A stretch of DNA of 64,000 nt, taken from contig DAOUIZ010000066.1 in NCBI GenBank assembly GCA_034423195.1, positions 1 to 64,000 on the forward strand, given 5' to 3'. Of this stretch, positions 33,458 to 41,987 are shown piece by piece. The notes under the pieces were generated by a model. That model saw only the letters and a list, made by a program, of their open reading frames with translations, was not told where the DNA came from and did no database searches. Position 1 is the stretch's first letter. Each line of letters opens with the position of its first letter. The stretch is from CATOSK01 sp034423195. Lineage in GTDB: Bacteria; Chloroflexota; Dehalococcoidia; Lucifugimonadales; UBA3495. A program made the position numbers and the translations under genes.

Positions 33458-33486
33458 ATATCACATAATATCACTTGACAAAATAC
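33458..33486 (+). promoter_or_regulatory. Operator-like direct repeat abutting a -35 box
   Basis: ATATCAC occurs at 33458-33464 and 33468-33474, exactly 10 bp apart (one helical turn), directly followed by TTGACA at 33475-33480. A -10-like CAGAAT starts 17 nt later at 33498. The region is the most AT-rich in the window. A regulator bound here would touch the -35 of the ferredoxin promoter. Confidence 0.55.
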
Positions 33487-33587
33487 GGCCGGAAAATCAG
33501 AATTACTACTGTCCGTTAGTCTACCCGTCGGGAGGGGGGCTAAAGGGCGGGACTCCGGCTCCACCACGCGATGACGGAGATGGCGGC

Positions 33588-33830
33588 ATGGCTTTTGTGA
33601 TCACGGAGCCTTGTATCAATGTCAAGGATGCCTCGTGCGTGACGGTTTGCCCGGTCGACTGCATCCACACGACCGATGACGACGATATGTACTATATCAA
33701 CCCGGACGATTGCATCGACTGCGCCTACTGCGAGTCGGTCTGCCCGGTGAACGCGATCTTCGACGAGTTCACCGTCCCCGCCAACTGGCGGTCTTACATT
33801 ATGAAAAACCGGCAGTATTATCAAAAATAG
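33588..33830 (+). CDS. 7Fe ferredoxin (3Fe-4S and 4Fe-4S)
   Basis: 80 aa. Cys9-x7-Cys17-x3-Cys21-Pro and Cys42-x2-Cys45-x2-Cys48-x3-Cys52-Pro match the seven-iron ferredoxin pattern, where the missing Cys of the first motif leaves a 3Fe-4S centre. C-terminal AIFDEFTVPANWRSYIMKN is the usual tail for this family. It carries electrons in the cytoplasm, possibly to the flavin oxygenases or to biosynthetic reductases. It diverges from a LysR gene. Confidence 0.95.
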   Translation: MAFVITEPCINVKDASCVTVCPVDCIHTTDDDDMYYINPDDCIDCAYCESVCPVNAIFDEFTVPANWRSYIMKNRQYYQK

Positions 33831-33941
33831 CGGACAAACCACCGGACTCCTGCGCACCCTTCACCGCTTGCCCAGGCCTTTCCAGACGGAGTTGCGGGTG
33901 TGCTGTACGGAGTCAACGTCAAGCTTTGCCTTTTCAAACTC

Positions 33942-33970
33942 ACGCCGGTCTAGTGACCGGCGTTCAGCGT
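33942..33970 (+). terminator. Hairpin before MFS gene
   Basis: Perfect 9-bp stem ACGCCGGTC / GACCGGCGT around TAGT, followed by TCAGCGTTTT. It lies 112 bp after the ferredoxin stop and 30 bp before the next start. It most likely ends the ferredoxin transcript; an operator for the exporter is the alternative. Confidence 0.65.
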
Positions 33971-33999
33971 TTTAGCGCCCGGTCCGCCAGGGGAATCCG

Positions 34000-35586
34000 A
34001 TGAGCCTTCTCTCCGAAACATTCCGGCGTATGAACGTCCTGGGGACGTTCAAGGAGCTCGGGACCGACCGGCAGCGGCGGGAAACGATGATTGCGCTGGC
34101 GTCCACCCAGATGCTGGTGCAGCTTTCGAGCATGCCCATAGCGATGACCATCCCGTCGGTGGCCCGCCATTTCGATGTGGACGTGGCGCAGGCGGCCTGG
34201 ACGGTGATAATCCGCCTGTTGATGCTGGGCAGCACGGTTTTCCTGTCGGCCCGGTTGGGAGAGAAGTACGGGCACGTCCGGGTCTTCTACCTCGGCGTGA
34301 TTGTTATGTGCGTTGGGAGTGTTCTGTCGGCCACGTCGCAGAGCATCCTGCAACTGGTGGTCTGGAGCGGCCTCGTCGGCGTCGGCGGAGCGCTGATAAC
34401 GGCCAACTCCAACGCCATCCTCGCGATAGTGTTCCAGCCCGACGAGCGGGGCCGGGCTTTCTCCGTGCCCGTGGTGTCGGCGCGATTCGGCTCCCTGGTG
34501 GGGCTGGTCCTGTTCGGAATGTTCCTCTGGCTGCCCACGGCAGGTTTCGTGAACGTATCCTCGTGGCCCCTGGGCCTGAGCAGCATCGTGGGGTGGCGGC
34601 TGGTCTTCCTGACTTCCCTGCCCATCGGGCTCCTGGCCCTCAAGACGGCATACCCGCTGCTGAAGTACCACGCGGAACAATTCGCAGAGGATATGACGCC
34701 GGTGACCATCAACTACCTGGGCGCGGCATTGATGGTCATAACCCTGGGCACCTTCGTGCTTTCCGGGCTGCATATCCACGGCGGGCCGGACAGCTTCGTG
34801 ACCAGCGACGCGCTCCGGTATCACATCCCCATGCACCTGCTGTTCTTCGCCCTGTTGGGGTTGTTCATCCTGGTGCAGAGCCGGACGGCCGACCCCTTCG
34901 TGGACTTCCGGTACTTCAAGCAGAAGTATTTCTCGCTGTCGTTGTATACGAACACGACCTTCCATTTCTCCATGCTCGCGGTGACGACGCTGATTCCCAT
35001 CATGGTGGAGAACGGCATGGGGAAGCCGCCCATCTTCGTGACCTTCGTGCTGGTGCCGAACCAGTTGCTGGGGCTGTTCCTGCCCACGCTGGCGGGATGG
35101 GTCTATGATCGGTACAACCCGAAATGGCTGCGCCCGGGAGCCTTGGCCAGCATCGCGCTTGGGTTCCTGCTGCTGGGAGCGTTTTCCCAGAACGTGGCTT
35201 GGTGGGGAGTCCCCTTGCTCATGCTGCCGACGTATATCGGCTCCAACCTGTTCAACACGGCGAACAACGCGGTGGTGATGAACAGCCTGCTGGAAAACCG
35301 CAGCTTCGCCTCCGGGATGCTGGAAACCACCCGGCAGATGGGCCACACGCTGGGAGCAACGGTCGGGGCCACGGTCCTGGGACTGGTGCTGCCCATCGGG
35401 ATCGCGCTGCTGCCGCTGCTCGAGTCGCAAGCCGCCTACCGCGCCGGTTTCGCCTACGCCGCGCTGGCGGTGGTGGGGACCATGCTGTCCGGCAGCCTGG
35501 CCGCCATGTTCCAGAAAATGCCGGAGGGGATACAGCGCCGGAGGCCGCCCGAACCGGCCCCCCAACCCACCGGCGGCAACGACTAG
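34000..35586 (+). CDS. MFS exporter, DHA2-like (14 helices)
   Basis: 528 aa. Long hydrophobic protein with 14 predicted helices; the MFS loop motif is SARLGEKYGHVRVFYLG after helix 2. LGAALMVITLGTF and following belong to the two extra helices of EmrB/QacA-type drug:H+ antiporters. The N-terminal cytosolic part (MSLLSETFRRMNVLGTFKELG) is longer than usual. The C-terminus ends in a Pro-rich tail. It is alone on its strand between a hairpin and a terminator; substrate unknown. Confidence 0.88.
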   Translation: MSLLSETFRRMNVLGTFKELGTDRQRRETMIALASTQMLVQLSSMPIAMTIPSVARHFDVDVAQAAWTVIIRLLMLGSTVFLSARLGEKYGHVRVFYLGVIVMCVGSVLSATSQSILQLVVWSGLVGVGGALITANSNAILAIVFQPDERGRAFSVPVVSARFGSLVGLVLFGMFLWLPTAGFVNVSSWPLGLSSIVGWRLVFLTSLPIGLLALKTAYPLLKYHAEQFAEDMTPVTINYLGAALMVITLGTFVLSGLHIHGGPDSFVTSDALRYHIPMHLLFFALLGLFILVQSRTADPFVDFRYFKQKYFSLSLYTNTTFHFSMLAVTTLIPIMVENGMGKPPIFVTFVLVPNQLLGLFLPTLAGWVYDRYNPKWLRPGALASIALGFLLLGAFSQNVAWWGVPLLMLPTYIGSNLFNTANNAVVMNSLLENRSFASGMLETTRQMGHTLGATVGATVLGLVLPIGIALLPLLESQAAYRAGFAYAALAVVGTMLSGSLAAMFQKMPEGIQRRRPPEPAPQPTGGND

Positions 35587-35629
35587 GCAAAAGCCCCGGG
35601 AACATACCACCCGGTTGCTCTGACGCCAC

Positions 35630-35656
35630 GGGGACGGCAATGCCGTCCCCTTTCTG
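35630..35656 (+). terminator. Intrinsic terminator after MFS exporter
   Basis: Stem GGGGACGG / CCGTCCCC (8 bp) with loop CAATG at 35630-35650, followed by TTTCTGTGC. It lies 44 nt past the MFS stop codon. Confidence 0.8.
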
Positions 35657-35810
35657 TGCTTCCTTCCGGCACGCCTTACCGGATGCCGGCCTTCATGACG
35701 CATGGCCCTGCTCCATTGCCCGGTTTGTTGCCACGTAATGGGGGGGCGGGCTACACTATTGCCGCGGCCCCGGGACGGGTCGGCGGCTGCTTCCGAGACT
35801 AAGAAACCAG

Positions 35811-35882
35811 CTCAAGAGTCCCTTCCTGCTCGACGGGGGAAGAGCCTGCCCCCGCCTGGGCGGGATTTGGGATGGGGGTGAG
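35811..35882. repeat. REP-like intergenic repeat B, long form
   Basis: Starts CTCAAGAGTCCCTTCC and continues with GACGGGGGAAG, an internal GC-rich palindrome (CCTGCCCCCGCCTGGGCGGG) and GGGATGGGGGTGAG. The start and end match the element at 41853-41902, which lacks the middle palindrome. The middle matches the palindrome at 49889-49912. It appears to be a modular intergenic repeat. Confidence 0.6.
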
Positions 35883-35945
35883 AATTGAATTCTCACTCAC
35901 CTTCCAAAACACCAGGACTGAGACACCAGGGAGGAACGACGGGTC

Positions 35946-36899
35946 ATGACGCTGTTCTTGCGGGACGAAGAAGTCAACCAGTGCGTGGACATGGCGGGCA
36001 TGTTGACCGCCATCGAATCTATGCAGTCCCACTTCGGGCAGGGGGAGGTCTACAACCTTCCCCGCCGGAAGATTATCGCCGAGGGAGGGCAGCTGGCTGT
36101 GATGGGAGGCGGCCTGTTCCATGACGGCGTTCTGGGGGTGAAAACCTACACGGTGGTGCGTGGGCAGTACTCCTTCCAGGTCAGCCTCTATGACGCCGGC
36201 AGCGGGGAGTTGCTCTGCTACACGCAGGCGAACCGGCTGGGGCAGCTGCGGACTGGGGCGACAACCGGGGTCGCCGCCAAGTACCTGTCCAACCATGACG
36301 CTGCGACGGTGGGAATAATCGGCACCGGATACCAGGCGCCAACTCAGCTTGAAGCGGTCTGCCGGGTCCGGGGCGTCAAGTCGGTAAAAGCCTTCAGCCG
36401 GGATCAGCAACGCCGGAAAGAGTTTGCCGAGAAGATGAGCGGAACGCTGGAGGCCGAGGTCTCGGCGTCCGGCAGCGGAGAGGAGGCGGTTCGAGGGTCG
36501 GACATCGTCATCTGCATCGCGGCGACGATGGAGCCGGTGGTGTCCGGGGAGTGGCTTTCCGAGGGCGCATTGGTGATTGGAGCTGGGCCGACAACATGGC
36601 GGGCCAGGGAAGTGGACGACGCCGTCCTGACCCGGGCGGACCGGATCGTAGTGGACTCCCTGGACCAGGCGCCGGTTGAGGCCGGGGACATGGCCAGCGC
36701 CGTGGACCGGGGAATCATCCAGTGGAGCCGGCTGCAGGAGTTGAGGCAGGTGGTGTCGGGGAACATGAAGGGACGGAGCAATCCGCAGGAAATCGTCTAC
36801 GCCAAGCTGATGGGCACGGGCGTGGCGGATGTGGCAGCGGCCAAGCTGGCCTACGACCGGGCGACGGCAGCGGGGATCGGCTACGTAACTCCCTGGTAG
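35946..36899 (+). CDS. Ornithine cyclodeaminase / mu-crystallin family protein
   Basis: 317 aa. The family's NAD-binding loop GIIGTGYQAPTQLEA, upstream GVKTYTV (catalytic Lys region), and LRTGATTGVAAKYL (Arg contacting substrate carboxylate) are all visible, with the late VIGAGPTTWRAREVD. Members convert ornithine to proline with loss of ammonia, or reduce imino acids (ketimine reductase). It stands alone; the Asp of strict ornithine cyclodeaminases cannot be placed with confidence, so a ketimine reductase-like role is equally possible. Confidence 0.88.
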   Translation: MTLFLRDEEVNQCVDMAGMLTAIESMQSHFGQGEVYNLPRRKIIAEGGQLAVMGGGLFHDGVLGVKTYTVVRGQYSFQVSLYDAGSGELLCYTQANRLGQLRTGATTGVAAKYLSNHDAATVGIIGTGYQAPTQLEAVCRVRGVKSVKAFSRDQQRRKEFAEKMSGTLEAEVSASGSGEEAVRGSDIVICIAATMEPVVSGEWLSEGALVIGAGPTTWRAREVDDAVLTRADRIVVDSLDQAPVEAGDMASAVDRGIIQWSRLQELRQVVSGNMKGRSNPQEIVYAKLMGTGVADVAAAKLAYDRATAAGIGYVTPW

Positions 36900-36956
36900 G
36901 GAAGACCCGCGTCGCGGCAGGTTCACCCTGGGCAGGTCCCGTCCTGGTTTCCCAAC

Positions 36957-37754
36957 CTAGCGTCCCGGCGGCCTGATTATTACGACGGTGTCGCAGATGA
37001 GGTCGTGGAGGCCGCGCTTGTCGGAACGGACGCCGATCATGATGTATCCGATTCCCAGCAGCAGCAAGGAAAGCTGGGAGGCGAAGTAGCGGAGCAAGGC
37101 GCGGCCGGGGCCCACCCTGGAGCCGTCGGATCGCACGACGTACATTTTGAAGAGGCGCTTTCCGATGGTGGTGGCCCACAGGGCGACGGCGGCGGTGAAA
37201 TACAGGATGTTCAAGCCCAGGTTCAGGATGTCCGATCTGGAAATGAGCTCGGTGGAGTTCTCATAGGCTTCCACGAATTCAATCAAGTTCTGGCCGGTGG
37301 CCAGGGGAAGGGCCGCGAAGAAAACCACCAGGAGCAGGAACGCATCCACCAGGAATGCGACGAGGCGAATCCAGAATCCGGCGGGGCGGCCCATGGAGTA
37401 CGCGGGGGCGTCGGGACGTTCGCGGAACCAGGCGGAGAAACCATCTGCGGAAGGCGTGGGGAAGGCTGTGGGTGGCGAAGCGTCCAGCGCAAATCCGCAG
37501 GCTAGGCAGTAGGATGACCCGGGCTGGTAGGGTTCCTGGCAGCGGGGGCAAGCCTGGGTCTGTTCCGCGTCAACCGGACCCGCCGGAGCAACAGGCCCGG
37601 CAGCTGCCAGAGCCGTCCCGCAGCTGAAGCAGAAGTTGCTGGAACGCTCGTTGGCTGCGCGGCACGAAGGGCACCACAACGGCAGGGATGTTCCGCAAGA
37701 GGCGCAGTGGGCAGCCCCTTCCTGGGCCGCCGCACCGCAGCGTGGGCAGTTCAT
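36957..37754 (-). CDS. Zinc-ribbon and RDD-domain membrane protein
   Basis: 265 aa from the ATG at 37754. Three zinc ribbons follow each other at residues 1-90 (CPRCG...CASCG, CPSC...CFSCG, CPRC...CLACG), then a Pro/Ala-rich linker, then an RDD domain (about 125-265) with GFWIRLVAFLVDAFLL, two or three membrane helices, and a final GLHDLICDTVVI. RDD proteins may be Na+ or compatible-solute related transport or scaffold proteins. A consensus minus-strand -10 (TATAAT) is at 37783-37788. Function unknown. Confidence 0.8.
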   Translation of the reverse strand: MNCPRCGAAAQEGAAHCASCGTSLPLWCPSCRAANERSSNFCFSCGTALAAAGPVAPAGPVDAEQTQACPRCQEPYQPGSSYCLACGFALDASPPTAFPTPSADGFSAWFRERPDAPAYSMGRPAGFWIRLVAFLVDAFLLLVVFFAALPLATGQNLIEFVEAYENSTELISRSDILNLGLNILYFTAAVALWATTIGKRLFKMYVVRSDGSRVGPGRALLRYFASQLSLLLLGIGYIMIGVRSDKRGLHDLICDTVVIIRPPGR

Positions 37755-37782
37755 TCCACCAGTCCTCGGCAAGGTTGGGAGA

Positions 37783-37788
37783 ATTATA
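37783..37788 (-). promoter_or_regulatory. -10 box for the RDD gene
   Basis: TATAAT on the minus strand, about 29 nt from the ATG, which leaves a short leader of about 22 nt. No clear -35. Confidence 0.45.
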
Positions 37789-37850
37789 ACGCTTCAGGGG
37801 ACCGTCCCCGAAAGGGCTCGAGCCGTGCGATTGGCCTTTCGTCTTTGGGT

Positions 37851-40800
37851 TTACCGCGGCGCCGGGTTGGTCAGGTATTCCTCGGTGCGCCGGATGCTGT
37901 ATCCGTCCTGGGACATGAGGAGGCTTTCCACGGCGGCGCGGGCGGTGTCCAGCGAGGTGAAACAGGGGATGCGCCGCTCGACGGCGGCCCGGCGGATTTC
38001 GAATCCGTCCCGCATGACCGCCGATGATTCGCCGATGGTGTTGACGACGGCGGCCACGCTGCCGTCTTCGATGATATCCAATACGTTGGGGTGGCCTTCT
38101 CCCAGCTTCTTGGGAATGAGTTCAACCTCCAGGCCGAGGGCGTTGATCATGGCGGCGGTGCCCTCGGTGGCGTAGATGCGGCAACCGGCGCGAATCAGCT
38201 CGCGGACGAGGGGGACCGACTCGGCCTTGTTCCGGTCGGCGATGCTGACCAGGACACCCATGCCCCGCTGTAGGTCCAGGTTGGCGGCAACCAGGGCCTT
38301 GGACAACGCGCTGGGGAACTCGGCGTCGACTCCCATGACCTCGCCGGTGGACTTCATCTCCGGCCCGAGGAACCAGTCCACCCCTACCAGCTTGGACATG
38401 GAAAAGACCGGTGCCTTGATGCCCACCAGCTTCTGGCGGGGCCACAACCCTCCCTGGAAGCCCATATCGTCCAGCGTCTTGCCCAGCATGATGCCGGTGG
38501 CCAGCCTGGCGACGGGAACGCCGGTCACCTTGGAAATGAACGGAATGGTCCTGCTGCCCCGGGGGTTTACTTCAAGGACGTAAACGGTCGTTTCCTGGGC
38601 GGCGGCGGCCGGCAGGTTGGGGCTGCGGTAGGCGCTGCCTCCCTGGATCACGAACTGGATGTTCATCAGTCCCTTCACACCGAGGGCCAGTCCGATGCGG
38701 GTGGTGTACTCGACCAGGGTTTCCACCTCTTCCGGGGTCAGGTTCAGCCCCGGGTAGATGGCCATGGAATCGCCGCTATGGACGCCGGCCCGCTCGATGT
38801 GCTCCATGATCCCTGGAATCAGCACCTGGTGGCCGTCGCATATCGCGTCCACCTCGCACTCCTTGCCCTCCATGTAATGGTCAACGAGGACCCGCTGGGA
38901 GTGGGAGACCTGGGTGGCGGCGGTGATATAGCGTATGAGCTCGGTGGCGTTCTGCACGATTTCCATGGCCCGGCCCCCGAGGACGTAGCTGGGCCGGACG
39001 ACGACCGGGTATCCGATGTTCTGGGCGATGCGCAGGGCCTCCTCGACGGATTCCACGGCGGCGCCGGGGGGTTGAGGGATTCCCAGCCGGAACATGAACT
39101 CCTCGAACTTGTGCCGATCCGAGGCGATGTCGATGGCCTGGGCGCTGGACCCCAGGATGGGCAGGCCGACGCGGTCGAGGGCCTGGGAGAGGTTGATGGC
39201 GGTCTGTCCCCCGAACTGGACGACGGAGGGGGGAGGGGCGTCACCGATGGTCTCGTTGTCTATAACGTCGCGGACGGCCTCCTCGTCTAGGGGTTCGAAG
39301 TAGAGGCGGTCGCTGGTGTCGAAGTCGGTGGAAACGGTCTCCGGGTTGGAGTTGATCATGACGCTGCTGACGCCGGCCTCGGAGAGGGCCCAGGCGGCGT
39401 GGACGCTGCAGTAGTCGAACTCGATACCCTGCCCGATGCGGATGGGGCCGCTGCCGATGACCACGGCCTTCTTGCCGGGAAGGGGCTCGGCTTCGTTTTC
39501 CTGGTCGTAGGTGGAGTAGTAGTAGGGAGTGACCGCCTCGAACTCGGCGGCGCAGGTGTCAACCATCTTGTAGACCGGCTTGATGTCCCAGTCCAGGCGC
39601 TGGGCCCGGACGCGTTCGGGAAGCATGTCGGCCAGGGTGCCGACCTGTTCGTCGGAAAAGCCCAGCCGCTTGGCCCGCAGCAGCAGGTCGGGAGTCAACT
39701 CCTCGGCCAGCAGCCGGCGCTCCATCCCGACGATGCGGTCCAGGGCGCTGATAAACCAGGGGTCGATGAAGGTGCTGCGGAGGAGGTCCTCCATGGGAAC
39801 GTTCCGGCGCAGGGCAGCGGCGACGGCCCACAAGCGGAGGTCGTTGGGGTGCAGGGGAAGGGCGTCGAGACCGAAATCCTCCCCGGGCCGGCGCCAGTCC
39901 GGCGACTCCCACATCATGGTCCGGTTCCCCAACTCCAGGGAGCGGGTGGCCTTCTGGAGAGCGGCCTCGAAGGAACGCTCGATGGCCATGACCTCGCCGG
40001 TGGCTTTCATCTGCGTGGTGATGGAACGGTCGCCGTTGGGGAACTTGTCGAAGGGCCAGCGCGGTATCTTTACCACGCAGTAGTCCAGGGCCGGCTCGAA
40101 GGCCGCGCCGGTCTTTCCGGTTACGGCATTGACTATCTCGTCCAGCCGCTTGCCCACGGCAATCTTGGCGGAAACCCGGGCGATGGGATAGCCGGTGGCC
40201 TTGCTGGCCAGGGCGGAGCTGCGGCTTACCCGGGGGTTCACCTCGATTACGTAGTAGGGAGAGTCGGGCTCCCAGCTGGCCTGGAGGTGCTGCTCCACGA
40301 CGGGATGGGGACGCAAAGCAAGCTGTACGTTGCAGCCTCCCTCGATGCCCAGGCCCCGGATGATCCGTAGGCTGGCGCTGCGGAGCATCTGGTGTTCTTT
40401 GTCGGTGAGGGTCTGGCTGGGAGCCACGACGATGCTGTCCCCGGTGTGGGCGCCCATCGGGTCCAGGTTCTCCATGTTGCAGACGGTGATGCAGTTGTCG
40501 TCTCCGTCGCGGATGACCTCGTACTCGATTTCCTTCCAGCCGACCAGGGAACGCTCCAGCAGCACCTGGGAAATGGGGCTCATCGCCAGGCCCTGGCGCA
40601 CGATTGCCTCGAACTCCTCCCAGGTGTTGGCGATGCCGCCCCCGGTGCCCCCCAGGGTGTAGGCCGGACGGACCACCAGGGGAAGCCCCATCTCCTTCCC
40701 GAAAGACACGGCTTCCTCGTAAGTGGAGACCGTGGTGTTGGGGGGTTCGGGTTCGCCGATGTCGTGGAGGAACTGGCGGAAGAAGTCCCGGTCCTCGGCC

Positions 40801-41177
40801 TTCCGTATGGTCTCCAGCGGGGTGCCGAGGAGGCGGACATTGTGCTTCTCCAGCACCCCGGCATCGGCCAGGGACACGGCCATGTTGAGGCCGGTCTGCC
40901 CGCCGAGGGTGGGCAGGATGCCGTCCGGGCTTTCCCGCTCGATGATGCGGTCCAGGACGCCGACGGTGAGGGGTTCGATATAGACGCTGTCGGCCACTCC
41001 CCGGTCGGTCATTATCGTAGCCGGGTTGGAGTTGACCAGGACGGTCTGGACGCCTTCTTCGCGAAGGGCCTTGCACGCCTGGGTGCCGGCGTAGTCGAAC
41101 TCGGCCGCCTGTCCGATGACGATGGGGCCGGAGCCTATAACCAGGACCTTTCGGGGTTTCCCCGCCCCATCAATCAC
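37851..41177 (-). CDS. carB: Carbamoyl-phosphate synthase, large subunit
   Basis: 1108 aa from the GTG at 41177, preceded by GAAGGAG; an in-frame ATG 36 nt upstream has no site. Two ATP-grasp halves are evident: VLVIGSGPIVIGQAAEFDYAG and its repeat AVVIGSGPIRIGQGIEFDYC, each followed by the usual glycine-rich loops (YTLGGTGGGI; SYVLGGRAMEI). The C-terminal MGS-like allosteric domain ends the protein (GCRIYATEGTAAMIN). It makes carbamoyl phosphate with ammonia channelled from CarA. It is the last gene of the pyr cluster; an unknown gene separates it from carA. Confidence 0.97.
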   Translation of the reverse strand: MIDGAGKPRKVLVIGSGPIVIGQAAEFDYAGTQACKALREEGVQTVLVNSNPATIMTDRGVADSVYIEPLTVGVLDRIIERESPDGILPTLGGQTGLNMAVSLADAGVLEKHNVRLLGTPLETIRKAEDRDFFRQFLHDIGEPEPPNTTVSTYEEAVSFGKEMGLPLVVRPAYTLGGTGGGIANTWEEFEAIVRQGLAMSPISQVLLERSLVGWKEIEYEVIRDGDDNCITVCNMENLDPMGAHTGDSIVVAPSQTLTDKEHQMLRSASLRIIRGLGIEGGCNVQLALRPHPVVEQHLQASWEPDSPYYVIEVNPRVSRSSALASKATGYPIARVSAKIAVGKRLDEIVNAVTGKTGAAFEPALDYCVVKIPRWPFDKFPNGDRSITTQMKATGEVMAIERSFEAALQKATRSLELGNRTMMWESPDWRRPGEDFGLDALPLHPNDLRLWAVAAALRRNVPMEDLLRSTFIDPWFISALDRIVGMERRLLAEELTPDLLLRAKRLGFSDEQVGTLADMLPERVRAQRLDWDIKPVYKMVDTCAAEFEAVTPYYYSTYDQENEAEPLPGKKAVVIGSGPIRIGQGIEFDYCSVHAAWALSEAGVSSVMINSNPETVSTDFDTSDRLYFEPLDEEAVRDVIDNETIGDAPPPSVVQFGGQTAINLSQALDRVGLPILGSSAQAIDIASDRHKFEEFMFRLGIPQPPGAAVESVEEALRIAQNIGYPVVVRPSYVLGGRAMEIVQNATELIRYITAATQVSHSQRVLVDHYMEGKECEVDAICDGHQVLIPGIMEHIERAGVHSGDSMAIYPGLNLTPEEVETLVEYTTRIGLALGVKGLMNIQFVIQGGSAYRSPNLPAAAAQETTVYVLEVNPRGSRTIPFISKVTGVPVARLATGIMLGKTLDDMGFQGGLWPRQKLVGIKAPVFSMSKLVGVDWFLGPEMKSTGEVMGVDAEFPSALSKALVAANLDLQRGMGVLVSIADRNKAESVPLVRELIRAGCRIYATEGTAAMINALGLEVELIPKKLGEGHPNVLDIIEDGSVAAVVNTIGESSAVMRDGFEIRRAAVERRIPCFTSLDTARAAVESLLMSQDGYSIRRTEEYLTNPAPR

Positions 41178-41255
41178 GTTGCAGCGACTCCTTCGTTGGC
41201 CGTGTCCCCGCATTGGGCGTACCGCCCGGAAAGGAGGCGGGAGAAACGGCCTGGA

Positions 41256-41675
41256 TTATACCGTGGGAAGCAGCCCCGGCAGCTTGATCAGCTCCCGTTC
41301 GTGCATCAGGTTGAGCATCTGGTAGATGAACGAGCCGTAGAGACGCCCGTCGTTGTCCAGCATGTGCATCCCGGGGAAGTCCTGGCTGGACCGGGGCGGT
41401 ATGGTGAACACGGTGTGGTGGTCGTCCACCTTCACCAGGTCCACGCAGCCGACGGGCTCGGGGAAGACGTGGCCGTTGGTCCAGTCCACGATCTTGACCC
41501 ACAGGCTCCAGTTCTGCCCGAGTTGGGCGCGGGTTACCGTTGCCATCTGGTAGCCGAACCTTTCGCAGGTCAGCGTGGGGACTACCTCGTCGAGCAATCC
41601 GAGCATCCCGGACAAGTCCAGGGGCAGCTCCATCTCGACCCCTTCTTCTAGCAGGACCATGCTGAACGACGACAT
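41256..41675 (-). CDS. Unknown protein between carA and carB
   Basis: 139 aa from the ATG at 41675, after GGGAGGT. It begins MSSFSMVLLEEGVEMELPLD and has VTRAQLGQNWSLWVKIVDWTNGH, then GCVDLVKVDDHHTVFTIPPRS and FIYQMLNLMHEREL. Many Asp, His and Trp residues, a soluble-protein composition and no signal. I do not recognise it. Lying in the pyr cluster on the same strand, 79 nt before carB, it could be co-transcribed, but a 300-nt gap with a repeat separates it from carA, so it may instead be an insertion. Confidence 0.7.
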   Translation of the reverse strand: MSSFSMVLLEEGVEMELPLDLSGMLGLLDEVVPTLTCERFGYQMATVTRAQLGQNWSLWVKIVDWTNGHVFPEPVGCVDLVKVDDHHTVFTIPPRSSQDFPGMHMLDNDGRLYGSFIYQMLNLMHERELIKLPGLLPTV

Positions 41676-41987
41676 CAAAACCTCCCGGCGGCGCCAAAGA
41701 AAAATGAAGATTAGTGCGCAAAGACGGGAGTGATTGTACGGAAGACCCGGACAGATCCCCAAGAAAGGAGAAGGCCGGGCTTTGGGAGAAAGCGCCGCCG
41801 TTCAGTGGCAGCGGGTTGAAGCGCCCTGGGTCGAAGCCCATGGAGAAACTATCTCAAGAGTCCCTTCCCCCTTGATGGGGGAAGGACAGGATGGGGATGA
41901 CAGGCTGGCGCATTACATCCGAGGCAGGCCGCCGGGAAATTCAAGATTGGTTTCCAGACAGTTTCTGAATCCAATTCTGAATCCAAG
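41676..41987. other. Gap between carA and the unknown gene, with repeat B
   Basis: 312 bases without a gene. It holds the short form of repeat B (41853-41902) whose hairpin CCTTCCCC / GGGGAAGG could attenuate or process the operon transcript, then ordinary sequence. No promoter stands out. Confidence 0.55.
41853..41902. repeat. REP-like intergenic repeat B, short form
   Basis: CTCAAGAGTCCCTTCCCC followed by CTTGATGGGGGAAGG makes an 8-bp hairpin, then GACAGGATGGGGATGACA. It matches the outer parts of the element at 35811-35882. Its position inside the pyr cluster is unusual. Confidence 0.6.

Larger units (their letters stand above)
35587..35945. other. Intergenic region with terminator and repeat B
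   Basis: About 360 bases with no gene. It holds the terminator of the MFS gene (35630-35656), then a repeat shared with 41853-41902, then a leader before the ornithine cyclodeaminase-family gene. No tRNA or conserved small RNA was recognised. Confidence 0.6.

Noticed and set aside
33964..35703. 579-codon minus-strand open frame over the MFS exporter
   Set aside because: Gln/His/Arg-rich antisense sequence; the plus strand encodes a 14-helix transporter.
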